Source: Symbiodinium natans (lineage: Eukaryota > Sar > Dinophyceae > Suessiales > Symbiodiniaceae). Taken from it: a stretch of 64,000 bases of DNA. A program made the position numbers and the translations under genes. The notes beneath the pieces are model-generated. The model had not been told where the DNA came from. It searched no databases and saw nothing but the letters and a program-made list of their open reading frames with translations. Location of the stretch: NCBI GenBank assembly GCA_905221605.1, contig CAJNDS010002413.1, positions 551,042 through 615,041 on the forward strand. The letters are read 5' to 3'. Positions 35,616 to 48,490 of this stretch are shown here, in pieces; the first letter of the stretch is position 1; each line of letters begins with the position of its first letter.

Positions 35616-36936
35616 ATGGAAAGGAGGCTTAGGTCATGTCTGGTGCTCGCCCTTGTCCTGCTGGTTGTCCCAAAGCAATCTAGCAAGGATTTCTGCAGCG
35701 GCTTGCCACTAGATTGCCGCACAATCCTACCTGGTCCAGTGCAACGAAGAGCCGCCAGATCGCTGCAAGATGCCATCGACTCACTGCCAGACGGATGCAT
35801 GCTAGAACTGCCACCTGGCCAATACCAGAATACTAAGCCGATTGTGATCAAGCGGAACGTCAGCCTGGTGGGGTCCAGTGGTGCTCGAACACAGCTGTCA
35901 GGCAGCTTCATCTTTGAGATAGGGGCCGAGTACGCTGTCTTGCGAAACGTGGACGTTGTGAACAGTCGCCGATTTGTTGCCGTGCACCTCCGGTGCGCAG
36001 GCCGGCCAAGGGTGGAAGGCCAGGCTGGGAAGCTCCAATGCTGGTCGCATCTGTTTGTGGCCTAAGTAGGCAAGTGCAAGAGTGTACAAGAGTGTGCAAG
36101 AGTGTGCAAGAGTGTGCAAGAGTGTGCAAGAGTGTGCAAGAGTGTGCAAGAGTGTGCAAGAGTGTGCAAGAGTGTGCAAGAGTGTGCAAGAGTGTGCAAG
36201 AGTGTGCAAGAGTGTGCAAGAGTGTGCGTGTGGGCATGCGCGTGCTTTTCTCACGCCAAGGGAGCTTGTGTCTGAAAAATAGAGCCGTGAAGAAAGGCTG
36301 CCGCATTGAGAGCCGGGGCATTGGCATCCTGGCCGATCCTCCTCTCGACGCTGAATCCATCCCTGGTGTTTCGAACTGTCGCATTGGACCTGCTTGGCAG
36401 GGGCTGGTTGTAGCTGGGCGCTGCAAGGGCATCTTTGAAGGCTGTATCATCTCTGACTGCCGATCTGCTGGCATACGGTCCCCTGGTTGTTGAATTAGAA
36501 GGTCATTTTGTACTTGTTGTTTCGAACAGGGCTACAATGAGCTTCGAAAGCAGTGTTTTGCTCAGCCTGCATCTGATGTTTCACATGTGCCTGCCATTAG
36601 CTTTGAGGAACAGCCTAGTCAAGTGACGCGTGCGCTCAAGTCATGAAAGCACCGAGCGAAACACGAGTTAAGAAGCAACGAGAGTGTGGCTCTTAGCTTC
36701 TGCCCTCTGATCATACAGGCCAGCTTGACCTCCGACTTGTCCTGTTCCCGCAATTTTTTGACAGTTGCAGGCTACGGAACGATGCGAAGCCAGTGCTCCG
36801 GTCCAACGTGATCATCGGTTGCGGAGGCCCGGGCCTGCTGACCTGGAATCGGGCATCCCCAACAATGGAGGAGAACACCTTCATCCACAACTCCAAGAAT
36901 TCCGATGGAGGAGGAACGACGGTGAATGACCAATGA
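35616..36936 (+). CDS. Secreted right-handed beta-helix (pectate-lyase-like fold) protein
   Basis: Exon 1 (35616-36000) starts with a signal peptide (basic MERRLR then CLVLALVLLVV) and goes on with LQDAIDSLPDGCMLELPPGQ and YQNTKPIVIKRNVSLVGSSG, the classic first rungs of a parallel beta-helix. Exon 2 (36261-36477) contains CRIGPAWQGLVVAGRCKGIF and CIISDCRSAGI; it joins exon 1 in phase over a GC-AG intron of 260 bp. A later exon (36771 to about 36936) has VLRSNVIIGCGGPGLLTWN and ENTFIHNSKNS, again helix rungs. The link between 36477 and 36771 is unresolved: a short exon after ttcgaacag (36530) is possible. The fold serves in carbohydrate-active or surface proteins; no catalytic residues could be assigned. 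The final stop may be intronic. Confidence 0.7.
36081..36227 (+). repeat. 10-bp minisatellite (AGTGTGCAAG)n inside an intron
   Basis: 14.7 almost identical units filling most of intron 1 of the beta-helix gene. Confidence 0.95.
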
Positions 36937-37769
36937 GGGCCTTCTGAAGGTGGCTCACATTGCCTCACCTACGTGATGTACAACATGTACAACCAGCTCA
37001 CCTTCATTCTTCATTTCCTTCTCATGACTCTTGGACTCATTGGAGGTGTCCCTTTCGCTGACCCCGCGCTCTCACCTGTGTCTGGCTGCTGTCCATGCTC
37101 TTTTATGTTCTTGCTCTTGCCTCTCTTGCCTGCCTCGCCTGTAGAGATGGACGTTGGGGCGGCCCAGGATGGAGTGAAGAGCCTCCACCCTTCGGTTGCG
37201 TTCCATCGTGCAGTGCGGACAGACAAGTTTCGTGTCACGACCGTGTCAACAACCAGCCCGGGCTTATAGCCCGCCGGATGTGAGAAGTACTTTCCGACAG
37301 CCCTCCCACGTACTCGTACAGTGCTTTCCGCTGCCAGACCTTTGCAAGCTGTGAGGAAAATTTGGGGAGGACGTCTGCTGGTTGAATTCGTCCTCAGGTT
37401 TCCGTGGTTTTCTTGTGGGGACTTGAAGCACTCGAGGCGCTCCGCCGCGGCCAGCGCTGTGATGCATCCGTTTTCGATGGCGAGGCGCGGTTGTTAAAAC
37501 CGTCGAGGAGACCATGTTCTTCTTCGCCGTTCTGCTCCTTAACGTATTCTAACGTGCTTCCTCCATTAAAGTCACAAAGGTGCTGTGCATCAGCCTTGCC
37601 TCCTGCAAATCGCGGCGACGGCACACAGAGAAGGAGCTTCAATGCTGCCCGGACTCTAGGATTTCGATGCTTCGGCGTCTAAGGCAGTTTAAGTTGATGG
37701 CTAGGAGTGGCTAGGAGTGCTACCACTTTGGAATTGGAGACCCTTGGCAGAGAAACACTTTCTGGTTTT
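36937..37769. other. Nothing identifiable
   Basis: Pyrimidine-rich stretches and weak frames only. More exons of the beta-helix gene could lie here but were not recognised. Confidence 0.3.
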
Positions 37770-37872
37770 CTGAAGAGTTCTGAAGAGTTCTGAAGAGTGC
37801 TGAAGAGTGCTGAAGAGTGCTGAAGAGTGCTGAAGAGTTCTGAAAGTTCTGAAGAGTTCTGAGGAGTTCTGA
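37770..37872 (+). repeat. 10-bp minisatellite (TGAAGAGTKC)n
   Basis: About ten units, with TTC/TGC alternation and one shortened unit. Confidence 0.9.
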
Positions 37873-38091
37873 GTGGCCAGAAAGTTACAGAACGTGATCC
37901 GTTCCGGAAGCGGCGTTGCGTGTTTTCAGCTCCGTCAGGTGATCTGTTGAGTGCATCTTGTAAAGCATCAGGCTGGGGATTTCCAATGCCGCGATTTGTG
38001 GAAGCATTTTGCCCGAATGACGAGGCTGGGCTTCCAGGGGAAAAGAGGGCAGGTTTTCAACTGAGACATCGCAAGTGTCGAAGTTGTAGCT

Positions 38092-38445
38092 GTGCTGCGG
38101 CATGTTGCTGCATGTTGCTGCAGTAGAAGCATAAGCGTACTAGCTAGACCAGTGCTCCAATGGTACCTGTCGTTGCCGGTATGTGCCGGCCATCGCTGCC
38201 ATACCTGTAAGCTTGAAGAACAGAAGTCGCAGTGGCAGAACACTTCAGCATCGAACGAGAACACACTGCCAAGAATTCAGTCCTTGTCCAGCATGCTTAT
38301 GGGTTCGGTGTGCGTGCTTGCGGCTTGCGGCACATTCAACTTGACTCCTGCAAATTGTTTGCCCATACTGCGAGTCTTCGGTCCTGGCAAAGCAAATCCG
38401 AATGAGTTTAACCGTGGCTCAGATTTGGCTCTGCATTGCCCCTGA
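38092..38445 (+). CDS. Hypothetical ORF, probable exon(s)
   Basis: Protein-like frame containing HTCKLEEQKSQWQNTSASNE and CGTFNLTPANCLPILRVFGP. No domain is recognised. A second frame at 38503-38760 has one possible membrane segment (FRILSAGAMLLVYSTLFAA) and may belong to the same gene; splice sites are not resolved. Confidence 0.35.
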   Translation: MLRHVAACCCSRSISVLARPVLQWYLSLPVCAGHRCHTCKLEEQKSQWQNTSASNENTLPRIQSLSSMLMGSVCVLAACGTFNLTPANCLPILRVFGPGKANPNEFNRGSDLALHCP

Positions 38446-38959
38446 AGTCCCGAGCCCTTTCTCGGTTTTGGCATCGAAAGAAGCTAGATTCCGGTACGGT
38501 TCATGCTCTTCATGGCCGCCAGCAGGATGGAACTGTCGTCCTCCAAAACTCAGCCAAAGCTCTCGTTTTTTGCTTTTCGCATCCTTTCTGCAGGGGCTAT
38601 GCTGCTCGTCTACAGCACGTTATTTGCAGCGCAGGGTACACCAGGCAATGTTGGACCCTCTTTAGCGTGGGCCCCCCCCCCCTCCCCCCAGAGCAGTCGA
38701 AGCTGTTATTGTCCCTGTTTACACGGTCCCGGGGGTTTATATGTTTTCAATAACAGTTGATTTTAAAGGCGCGATGCGTACCGCACCTTGTCGATTTGAC
38801 TTAGTTCAGGATCCCACCGCGCACCCCCAAACAGTCAGGGTGTCCTGAATAGCAAAGCAATCTGACCTTTATCAGGAGGCCCCTTCTAAACAGGTTCCAA
38901 CATTACATATTAGAGAACTACTGCAGTAGCGGAGTAGTAGCGGCAATTGTTGGCGGCTG

Positions 38960-39331
38960 TTGCAGAGGAAGTGCTGCGATGGTTCAACTCGCCGAGCTTC
39001 GACAGCTCAGCTCTCCAACGCTTTCAGCGTAACGTGGGGGAAGCTCGTAGGCTGGGCTGAGGGGCATTGTGTTGGAAAGTCTGTCAAGTCTCTGGATGAG
39101 GCTTCAGCGAGAAGTAGCAGCTGGGCCACTGGGTTTGGTTTTGGTGTTGGCCTCGACAGCCAAGGAGAGTTGCAAAGTTTCCTCCGTGCTTCCGGTGTGG
39201 CTTGGTCACTGAATGTGGCTGTGCAAACAACGACATGCTCCTTGGATTTGCCTTTAGCCGGTGGCAGTGGAAGTTTCAGATTCCGCCCAGTGAATTCGGC
39301 CTTTGGGCAGTTCCTGTATGGTTTTCTATGA
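38960..39331 (+). CDS. Hypothetical ORF, 123 codons
   Basis: Ser/Gly-rich frame with WGKLVGWAEGHCVGKSVKSL and FGFGVGLDSQGELQSFLR. No family is recognised; it could be one or more exons. Confidence 0.3.
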   Translation: MQRKCCDGSTRRASTAQLSNAFSVTWGKLVGWAEGHCVGKSVKSLDEASARSSSWATGFGFGVGLDSQGELQSFLRASGVAWSLNVAVQTTTCSLDLPLAGGSGSFRFRPVNSAFGQFLYGFL

Positions 39332-39728
39332 CTCTTAAGTATCTAAACAAGTCGTTGATGGCTCCTATGATGGACAGGAGATGCCAAATTTTGTAGTCCA
39401 CCACCATTCTTTCTGTCACGTTCGCATGTTGGCACGGAATTGCACTGAGCCATTGACATGGAATGCCCGAATGTCTCGCATGCACATGCATCCGTGCCAG
39501 TTGTGTTCGCTTCCCTATCACGGTGCAATGCCGGATTCAGACCCCGCATGCATTTATGTGCTGCTATGTGCTGCTATGTGCTGCTCTCTATCTTATCCAT
39601 TCGCATCCGTTGCCCCGGCCGAAACGGGTGGTGCTGAAGGCGGGGCTGTGCCAAGAGTCTCTTCTGGTCCCCTCCTATGATCAAGAAGAGGCTCGTGGCC
39701 ACGGCGGACACGGAGGAGCCATGCTGAA

Positions 39729-40269
39729 GTGGAGAGAAGCAGCGAAGAGGAGGAAAGTGAGAAGAAGTTTCATCGCAATGCCGCAAACCAGCAGGTGGAG
39801 AAGAGAGACAAGCCGGAAATACCACCAGCGACGGTGGAACACTTCAGAAGAGATATGCAACGGGACAGCTTGACGAGCTCCCAATGCTTGCCTGTTAAGT
39901 TAGTTGTTGAGGCATAATGCATGGGCTTGCACAAAATCGCCTGGCTCTCGACGTGAGACAAATGTGGAACCTGACGTGGAAGGCAAAGTGATATGTACGC
40001 CCGCAGCGGGCCCACATGATGATTTAGGAACGCGCAAACCTCACAAGGAGTATGTGCAAAATGTGTTTCAATGTTTTGACGACATGGTGAACATCATTGA
40101 TCGCGTCGGGGATTTGTTGCAGCAGGCCTGTGGACCCGGCGGACTGAATTTCCAGCAAGAAAGCAGTCATCATCTGTTATTCGCACCTGAAGCACTTGCC
40201 ATAAAAGCGCTGGCAGAACCTTCGCCGTCAGAAGATAATCCGCTACTATGCTCGATGAAGTCTCGATGA
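39729..40269 (+). CDS. Hypothetical exon-like frames
   Basis: Frame 39729-39917 is strongly charged (SSEEEESEKKFHRNAANQQV). Frame 39904-40269 contains FDDMVNIIDRVGDLLQQACG. Both look coding by composition; no domain and no agreed splice sites. A TGCTATG minisatellite of three units is at 39556-39585. Confidence 0.35.
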
Positions 40270-43200
40270 GTGGCGATTCGCAGCAGCCAGGTTACAAGCA
40301 TGGCCATAGATGCGTGACACGTCAGAAGGTGTGTCAGAGCACGAGCTGCCCGAGGTTGCTGGAGCAAGTGGCGAACTGGCTGTCCTTTCGAAAGGCTGCC
40401 GGATTGGCTGTCTCAGCCTTCAAGAAGCAGATTTTGGGCAGTCGGGTTTACTCTTGGTTTCTCGGCTCTACTGTGCCTTGGCAGTTTGAAGACGTTATCG
40501 GGGTTTCAGAAGCAAAGGCAACAACTGCAGTCTCAATTTGCCACCGAAATAGGTGCGGAATGGTGCAGATGTTGAATTGTGGGAGTGGGAACAGAGGGAC
40601 AGTAGTCATGGCCTCGTCGTATGCTTTGCTCACAGTTTGGAGAATGTTCCACTTGATTTTGACGGAGGCCTGGACCGAGATTGTCAACTCTGCACATGAG
40701 TGGCACCTGCTGGTGGAGGATGACGTGGCTTCTCTCTAAAGTAGGCAAATGCTTCAGTATGGTAGTGAATTCTGTAGTGTTACGTGGAGCTCAAGCAGTT
40801 GTGGGTTTCTCGGAAGGCATTGAATCATCCCAATTTTATCAGGGACGACGATGGACGACGGTGCTTCTTTTGGTTTGGTTTTGCGTGAAGCCGGTTGCCA
40901 TTGTCGTTTCAATTGTTCTTTGGCCGTGGGCTTCGAAGGAGTATGGCTACGCTGGTACATTCTGTAGCCCACTGTAGCCGCTGTTGTCTCAGTCTGCTGA
41001 AGCCAAGGTCAAATTCACGCACAAAGCGGCGGAATGTTGGAACGAGCTGGTCACGTTCTCCAGTTGCAGCTAGGAAAAGGCAAGGTTGCTGAATGCGACG
41101 GAGGCGAGTAATAGCCTAGAGGTCGCCTCTGGTCGAAAGTTTGCTCCGCCATCGCTTCATATCGCTTTCGAGGCGCCCGGATAACGGTTTCGTAATTTCT
41201 TGCTGTGGGTGGCTGGGTGGTCCTCGCTTCGTTGCAGTGTGTGGTCCATTCGTGGCATTTCCAAGTTGGGAGACAAGTCAGCGATGAACCAAGTTGCTTT
41301 GTTTCCTGGTTCTGGGTCTGCGCGTTTATTTTCCTGCACGCAATGAAGGTTCCAATCTGCACCTTCCGTCCTTGTGAAGGCAGTACCAACACCTAATCTC
41401 TCGAGACCAAGCGCTCACATTCGTAAGCCCCGACTCGTGGTATCTTGTGCCCAAGTAGCTCCAAAGGACTAGAGGTACTAGAGATTCAGAGTTTTCAATG
41501 CAGAGAAGGACTGTGCCACAGCCCACCCGGCCTTCGCCTTTCCTTGCTTAGGCCAGAGCTGCTGGAAGAGCATGCAGGCTCGAGTTGGCACGAGTTGCTC
41601 TCCATTCAAGCGTAGGATGTTTTCGATGTACAGCTGCCTCTGTGACTGGTGAGTTCCCTTTTTTCTCAAAGGTCACCCTGCGATAAAAAGCAACATAATC
41701 TTTCTGCAGTGGCCCTTTTGGAGGCGAGCCCTGTTTGGTTCGCTGCGGATGGCAGCTGGGAGACTCAGCAGAAGGATGAATGACGAACATCTCACTGTGC
41801 AATGTGGGTGACGGCACTCCAGGGAACAGGGTGACAGCTTTCACTGGCTTTCACATCCGTGCCACTGCGACGCCCGCAGCTGCATCCGGTCAGCTGAGGA
41901 GTTGAGTATGTCGACGAGGCACTCGGGAGACGGCATCATGTTACAGTACCGGTACCTGCTTGGAGTGGAGGTTCGGACTGGCTTTCCTTGCAGTCCTTGC
42001 AGGGCATGGGTCACTCGAGCTTTCTGCAGCTCTGGATCGAGGTTCATGTCCTGTACACCTGGCTGTAGCCAGAAAGTTCACAGAGCAGTTGGGGAGCAGG
42101 AGGGGCATCAACTGTATTGAGAATTGGCGAAGAGGCTGGAATTCAGGAGCTGCGAAACCACTCTCTAAAAGGAAAGTGACTACCCAGTCCAGCACCGTCA
42201 GGCACAAATCTTTTATCCGTCTTCTTTCATATCGGCCATTGTCATCTCTTTCAGCATCTTGCACAGTCATCTTGTTAAGACAAAGGAATGCCCAGAAGTT
42301 ATTCGCGGGTGCAAGAAATACTCAAGGACATCTGAAAGAAGGGTGCAAGGAGACCGGCCAACAAATGCGAGGCTGGTCGGAGTCGGACATGCTGCGCAGA
42401 AGTGGCAGCATTCACAATGCTTGATGGCCAACGACAACAATGCCTTAGAGAGCTGTTCTGTTGCACGTTAATTTAGGCACATCGCTACCACCTTCGAGTG
42501 CTCCTTTATAGGTAACAATCCTGCTCCACAGAACCAACATTGCTTGGAGGACCCACCAGAACTGCTCGGTGATGCCGTTCGGATGCCGGGGCCCGTGAAA
42601 GCGGGGCTTGGGTGTCAGGTTGCCAAAAAAAGTTCAAGCGCCTTCAACTTCTCTGCTATGGTCAGCTATGTTAGATTTCGATTGGGTTGGGGAGGGGGGG
42701 GGGGGGGTCCACGAGTTGATTGAACACTCGTGAAGGCTCTCTAAACCATCCACGCAGTTATACACTTATGCAGTGACAGCAGCATCGGAGCAGCCCGCCG
42801 CTTGCCTGCTCGGCAATTTCTGCGAGCTGGTTGTGCAAGGTATGGCGTGTATCTCGCAGTTTTCAGCATTCATGAGCTCCATTTTCCAGAGTTGTTGCAT
42901 TACACTAGTTACAGATGTACGATGTGGTAGAAGACACCTGGTAACTTAAACAGCAGGAAGCTGACATTTTTGGTTTCTGGCTAGCAGGCCTCAGTCACAC
43001 AACTATTTGAAAGCCGAAGACATACAGCGGCCATCGTCCAGGTCTAACCACTGCTCCTTGATCAACAGGGCTATGGCGTTCCTCGTTGCAGTATTGTCAT
43101 GACTGGCTGATTCAGTGTCGGGTGGAAGGATTCAAGACGTTTTTGTCGAGTGTTGAACTGCAGTGGAATTAACAGACGGTGCCGCACAATGTGAGAATTG

Positions 43201-45765
43201 GACGTGAACATGAACTGGCATGCAAGATTTGAAGCTAGTCTGTTCCTGAATTGAGGCTCATTTTGCCTTTTCAAACATCTTCAATGGTCGGATCGCGTGG
43301 CTCCTCAAGACTGTCAAGCCCTGAACCGCCCAGGCGCGAGCTGCTCATGGGCAGCGAGGAGCACATCTCAGCCACCTCTGATGTCTACACGCACGAGGCC
43401 TGCATCGACCGGAGTAGGGGATGTTGAGTGCAGTGATCATCAGCAAGTTTCTGACACACCAGAACAGATCACGCTGACATTAGCCGACTTTCCAGATATT
43501 GGCGACTGTTCTTGAAGAAATGTGACTGAGCCTGTTCCATATCCCTTGCAAGCGAGGTATAAATTTAAGGGCCCTCCCAGGATTGTCCATCCGAGAATTC
43601 GATACTAGTTGTTAAGCCTGTTAAACCGTCGTGCATGATGCTCCACGGATCATCGCGGTCTCGCAAGAGGTCGTGGCCGTGAACTTCAGCCACTTCACCA
43701 TGTTTCCTCCAATTTCCTATGTGGCCTGGCTGGGTTCACATTGTGGCGGGACTTCGGGGCGGCCGCTTAAACATCATCAAGGGAGGCATTCGGCGCTAAG
43801 CAGCTTGCCCACCACAGCAACGGCGACTTCTTGTTGTATCCCAGGATTTATCCTTCGCGCTGAAGGTGCCCTCGCTGATTCGGCCCAAAGGCTGACAATC
43901 CGCATGATCATGCTGATCTCGTTTTTGATCTTTTCCTGCAATGCTTTCCCCCTTTGGCCGTGCCTTCCGAGTGGCAACACAGTTCTAAGGCAACTCCATA
44001 GAGCACTCCACCGTCAACATTCCGTGAACTATGATGTCAATATATTATTGTCAATCACGTCCCTCCACCTTTTCCCCACTTTCGAGCTGGACGCCCAACA
44101 GCCACAGATGCAATAGACTGTACATACACAACCCCACCTACCCAGCTTGAGCCTTTGAAAGAAGCCAGTGGCATATTAGTGTGTTGAAAGCGTGCAAAAT
44201 GTGTGTAAGAGGCCACGGGCGTATCAAAACCCATCAGAGATGTCAGGCATTCATCAAGATGATGTGCACCATGCAATGGCCGTGGAAAGGGCGAGGCGCG
44301 GGCTTGCGCGGGTTCTCGCTCCTGGAGAAGTCGGAAGTTTTTTTCTGCATTTCGCCCACGTTGCAATCGAAACAATCGAGTTGAAGGCGAGTGGAGCCGG
44401 AACGGATCCGGGTGTGGCTGCAGACGCTGGTTACTGGGCATTGCTCTAAACGATCTGTTGAGTTATGCATCAGGTCCTTGTGTTCAAAAGAACCCGCGGC
44501 GCTCAAAGCAAACGTTGAGTCAAGATACAGCGAGTTGGGTTCGGGGCGCCAGGGTTTGAGTCTTTTGAATCTTGAAGGCTTGAAGATGAAGGTTGGGGGG
44601 TTTAGATGCAGGAGTTGAGAAGTTGAGGGACCTGCAGGATTGACATTCCATGGGTTTCCGCCTGCAGGCTACTTCTAAAATTCTAGAACAGCTCCCAAAC
44701 AATCTGCTTCAAAGACAGTGCCTCTAGACACCGGGCACACCACTACCAGTAGCGTCTAGGTTCTGGATTTAGAGTCGGATTCTGAAGTCACGTGAGGTCC
44801 GCGTGAGGTCCCACCCCGCGAGCACGCCATGATCGGGTTGAACAAAGACGAACAACTTTTTAAAGCCAACATCTTCAGAATGAAGAAGGGTGTGCCACAC
44901 CCAGCGCTTGACGAAGTAGTGGTTTGCAATTGCGACGAAAGTGACGAAAGTCCCAGGTTTGGGTCTGCGAGTCGCCCTCCACAGCTTCCGGTGATGCAGT
45001 GGCTGGATGGGGACAGGTGCGGTTTCACTTTGGTTTTGGCTTCAACCACGGCTGCAGCAAAGTTTGAATTTGGAAAAGTTTGGGTATGCTCAAGAGCAGA
45101 GATTCCAGCCGACAGTTTGCCAGTGACGGGTTCTAAAGCAAGCAAGAGACTGCAAACACATAGCACTTGCAACTTTGGTGGAGAAGGGAGTGTTGTCAAC
45201 AGCCTCTGAGGACATGGAACCTTTTGTGCTGCACGCACTTCCTAACGCACGTGTGCAGGTGTCGGATGATGGCGAGGCGTGGTTCTGCTGCGCGCTTTGG
45301 GCGTTGCACTTGGAAATTGGAATGCCCATCGCCAGGAGGCTGAGTTGCTGTGCAAAAGAGTATTCTTTCTTGTGAGGGATATAGTTGCGATCAACTCTCG
45401 GGGCATCCTCCTACATGGGATTTCAGAAGCTGGGCAGTCGCGCCGTCTACGCTGCCTAAGTAGGGTGTGCGCTTTACCGCTCCTTGCAGGAGTTCCCGGT
45501 GAGAGCCATGCACTCAGGGAGACTCTGCTCTGCTCTTTAGGTTCGTTTGCAAAGGGGAGGAGCTGTTCGGACCATGACGATGACCGTCATTGACCGTCCA
45601 TGTGATGCAGCAAGTCATGTTGGTGAGTAGAGAGGGGTTTCGGCTTCTACAGTAGTCATTTTCATGCAGCTTACCATCCTGGTTTAGTTTTGGTTTTGCA
45701 TCTACAGCTTGGCATAAAAATTCATTGTCCATCCTGACTGCGGCCGTTCCTGCATATTCCTGCAG
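40270..45765. other. No recognisable gene; small ORFs
   Basis: Includes a G-run (42697-42707), a 47-codon ATG frame at 43284-43427 (contains RRELLMGSEEHISATSDVY) followed in another frame by EQITLTLADFPDIGDCS to 43515, and a frame at 44829-45209. None has a known domain. This is the largest stretch in the window with little firm annotation. Confidence 0.3.
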
Positions 45766-45852
45766 CCACTACCAGGAAGCTCTGTCGTCGCTCTCTGCCC
45801 AGGTCGTGCACGATTTTGAGGATCCTCCGGACTGGCTCTACGCGGCCTACAG
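45766..45852 (+). CDS. Isolated well-formed exon
   Basis: Acceptor attcctgcag, open frame HYQEALSSLSAQVVHDFEDP continuing PDWLYAAY, donor CTACAG|GTTCC. 87 bp with equal phase at both ends. It may be an upstream exon of the 46.4-48.2 kb gene. Confidence 0.4.
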
Positions 45853-46440
45853 GTTCCTTGATTCTCTATCTTCTCCGCTGCCCAGGACACCAAACCCGAA
45901 ATCCTTGTAGCGGAAGCCCGACGCGCCTGGAAATAGCCTAGAGAATAGCTTGTGTCTTCGGCCGCGGCCAGACAAGACCTTTGCCAAAACAAGATGCGTG
46001 TCGCATGTCCGAAAGAAATTGTTTTGATTTGGAGCCACTAGAGAGCTGAGATGCGTGCATAGACGTTTCAGCTCCAGTGGGGTCGGGGCACAACTTGAAA
46101 GTTTCAATTTCCCAGAGAGCGTGGCATGCTTGATGTAGGATAGGTCGGCAGCAAGAGTCTCGATCACTTAGGCTGTTTGTGGGCGATGGGGCCTTCAAGC
46201 CGCGCGACTTCCGCCATGTGGACTGTGAGGGTTCGAGCTGCCATTCATCGGTTCGAGGCTTGTAGCCAACATGGGGGCCTTGACGGTTGAAGTTGACTGG
46301 ATCTGAAGGGGCACTTCGGATACTTGGCTTGTTGGACGTGCCACCTGAGGTGTGAGGATATCTGAGGCATCAGACCTGCAACGCATGGGTTTGGAATGCT
46401 GGAGGGTCCCCCTCAGCACTGTAGTCACTATGGCAAACAG

Positions 46441-48249
46441 GGTTCCCTTCAAGGTGTCTTTGCTTCTCAAGCCTGCTCACCTACGGGGAGTGCCAGTGAG
46501 TTCTGAACACCTGTTTACTTGGACGCAGAAATCGCACGTGATCCTCATGATTGTGTTTATTTATCCAGGACGTGGGAGCTTGCTGTGTGTTTATCGTCCA
46601 AAGAACAGCCCTGGCAGGACATGGACTGGGTGAGAAGAAGTGACCTTGCCTTTCCTTTCTGAGCAAAAAGCGATCCGCATCTGGGGCGGGATCTAAGGGT
46701 ATTTCGGGATGTTTTCACGTCGCGATGCGTTTAAGGGGTTCTGGCGGGGGCACGCACGGTTTGGCCGCGAGGCCAAGCACAGTCATAAGCAAATGTACAG
46801 CGTTGGTCACAGGATCTTTCGGGTTCCGACAACGGTTCATGCTCAAGTTGACCCCTGACCGGCAGCTAATATGCATGCGCAGGCTGCAGCAGTTTGGGTG
46901 CTCCGCCTCCAGAGGCCAGAGGGTATGGGGACACCGGAAGGCTGCTCGAAGCGGTTTTTGCAGTGCATTGAATTCTGCCTTTTTTGTGGGAAGGAAGTGC
47001 TACGCTTGGACCCTGCCCGTACCTTATGCTTTGAGCATCTTAGCAGTGACAGTTGAGGCAACGACAAGGGATGAGAATGAAGAGCAAACACTGTCGGTTT
47101 CGTGAGTCATGTGCTGCTTTCTTTTTCTTTTTGTAGCTGTAATGAAGTCCCAAGGCAGCCCATGCAGCTTCCAGCATGCCCATGCCGGAGAGGACTGCCT
47201 GCCTTAACGTGTTGGCAAACTCTTTTCATGAGCTTTGATGGCTTATCAAGGGCCAGCAGCTTCTTTTTGTTGAGGTCTGTTTTTTAGCACTCCGGCCTTC
47301 AATGGTCTGGGTCGGTGTTATCGCACAGGTTGAATCTTTAAAGTCGTGGAGTGCCCAAACTGAGACAAAGAAGCTCCCAAAAGAGCACCAAGCTGTGACC
47401 AGGCCAGCCGGGAGTCCCGCACTTCCAGGCATCCCGGCGCAGGCTCCAGTGCCTGAAATCTGCCTCAGAGTGTGGAAGCGGCCCGAAGCTTTGCCGCTTT
47501 GCCCTGACCAGGCTGAGACTTGCGAGCCACGGCCTGAGGTAAACAAAAAAACAGAATCATCCAGAACGCCAGTTTGCTGAGCACGATGTGCATCAGCCCG
47601 TATGCAGCCTGTTGAGTGAGCAGCCAGACATGCAGTAAGCTACAGTGGGGGGCATGGCAGCCTCCAGCCTTCTTAGAAGTGTGAGGCCGGACAGCAGCGA
47701 TGAGGTCCCCGCGCAAGTTTTGTGAGTTTTATTTAGGCGGCGATCGGGCGGCCAGTGGCTCCTTTTCATCATCCGATGTGTGCTGCATGTGGTGACATGC
47801 TGCTGGGATGTCGACAGCACGACAGCTACCAGTAGCAGCATGCGACTCCCAAGATGGGACCCGCAAAGCTGCAGGAGCTCGAAGATGTCCCATGCCCCGA
47901 GGAGGCCGGCGCTGTCGTCAAAGCCCTGGACTCCCCAGAATTGACAGATGTTAACGGTATCTTCTCGTGCTTTTTATGTTGCTCCATTGGACCAGTGCAC
48001 GTTCAGCTCGAGAATGCGTCACTGCTCTTGGCAGGCGCTTGCGCCGCCCCCTGTCAGGCCTCCGGCCACCCGATTCATCTTCCTCGCATTCTATAAGCAC
48101 CTGCAGTATCGTATCACCATTCCAAAGATGTGTGGCTATACCTGGAGCAGGAGCTCCAAATTCTGACCCATTCTGAAGACAGCCAAAGACAATTAATTCT
48201 CGTTGACGAAGCTCGTTCTAAGATCGAGGATGTTCTCAGTTTCTTGTAG
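46441..48249 (+). CDS. Five-exon gene of unknown function (3' part)
   Basis: Exons, all with GT-AG introns and agreeing phases: 46441-46495 (donor CCA|GTGAGT), 46801-46922 (contains TGSFGFRQRFMLKLTPDRQL), 47329-47538 (70 codons, Pro-rich: PAGSPALPGIPAQAPVPEIC; donor GAG|GTAAAC), 47854-47956 (contains LQELEDVPCPEEAGAVVKAL; donor AACG|GTATCT), and terminal 48107-48249 (contains KDVWLYLEQELQILTHSEDS and ends VDEARSKIEDVLSFL, stop TAG). The last three joins are the strongest because phase, donor and acceptor all agree. The C-terminus is helical and acidic. No known domain; the N-terminus is not traced. A palindrome cluster begins about 150 bp after the stop. Confidence 0.55.
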
Positions 48250-48402
48250 AGCATGCACTTTTTGGGCTCATGCTGGCAGACCGCAAGCACGTGGAACTTC
48301 TGGCTCGGGACGTCATGGCCCGGGCAAGATGATGAGCACAGCAAATCTGATTGGGCCACTTTTGCGAGGAACGGTTGAAACACATTGTTTTTAGGGCCTT
48401 AG

Positions 48403-48490
48403 TCCACTGGACTTTGTCTCTGAATTTGTTTTGCCTTTTTTGGCTGTCCACTGGACTTTGTCTCTGAATTTGTTTTGCCTTTTTTTGGCT
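48403..48490 (+). repeat. 44-bp direct duplication
   Basis: Two adjacent copies of TCCACTGGACTTTGTCTCTG... (48403 and 48447). Each holds a small palindrome AGTCCACTGGACT or part of it, so it belongs to the family that follows. Confidence 0.9.
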
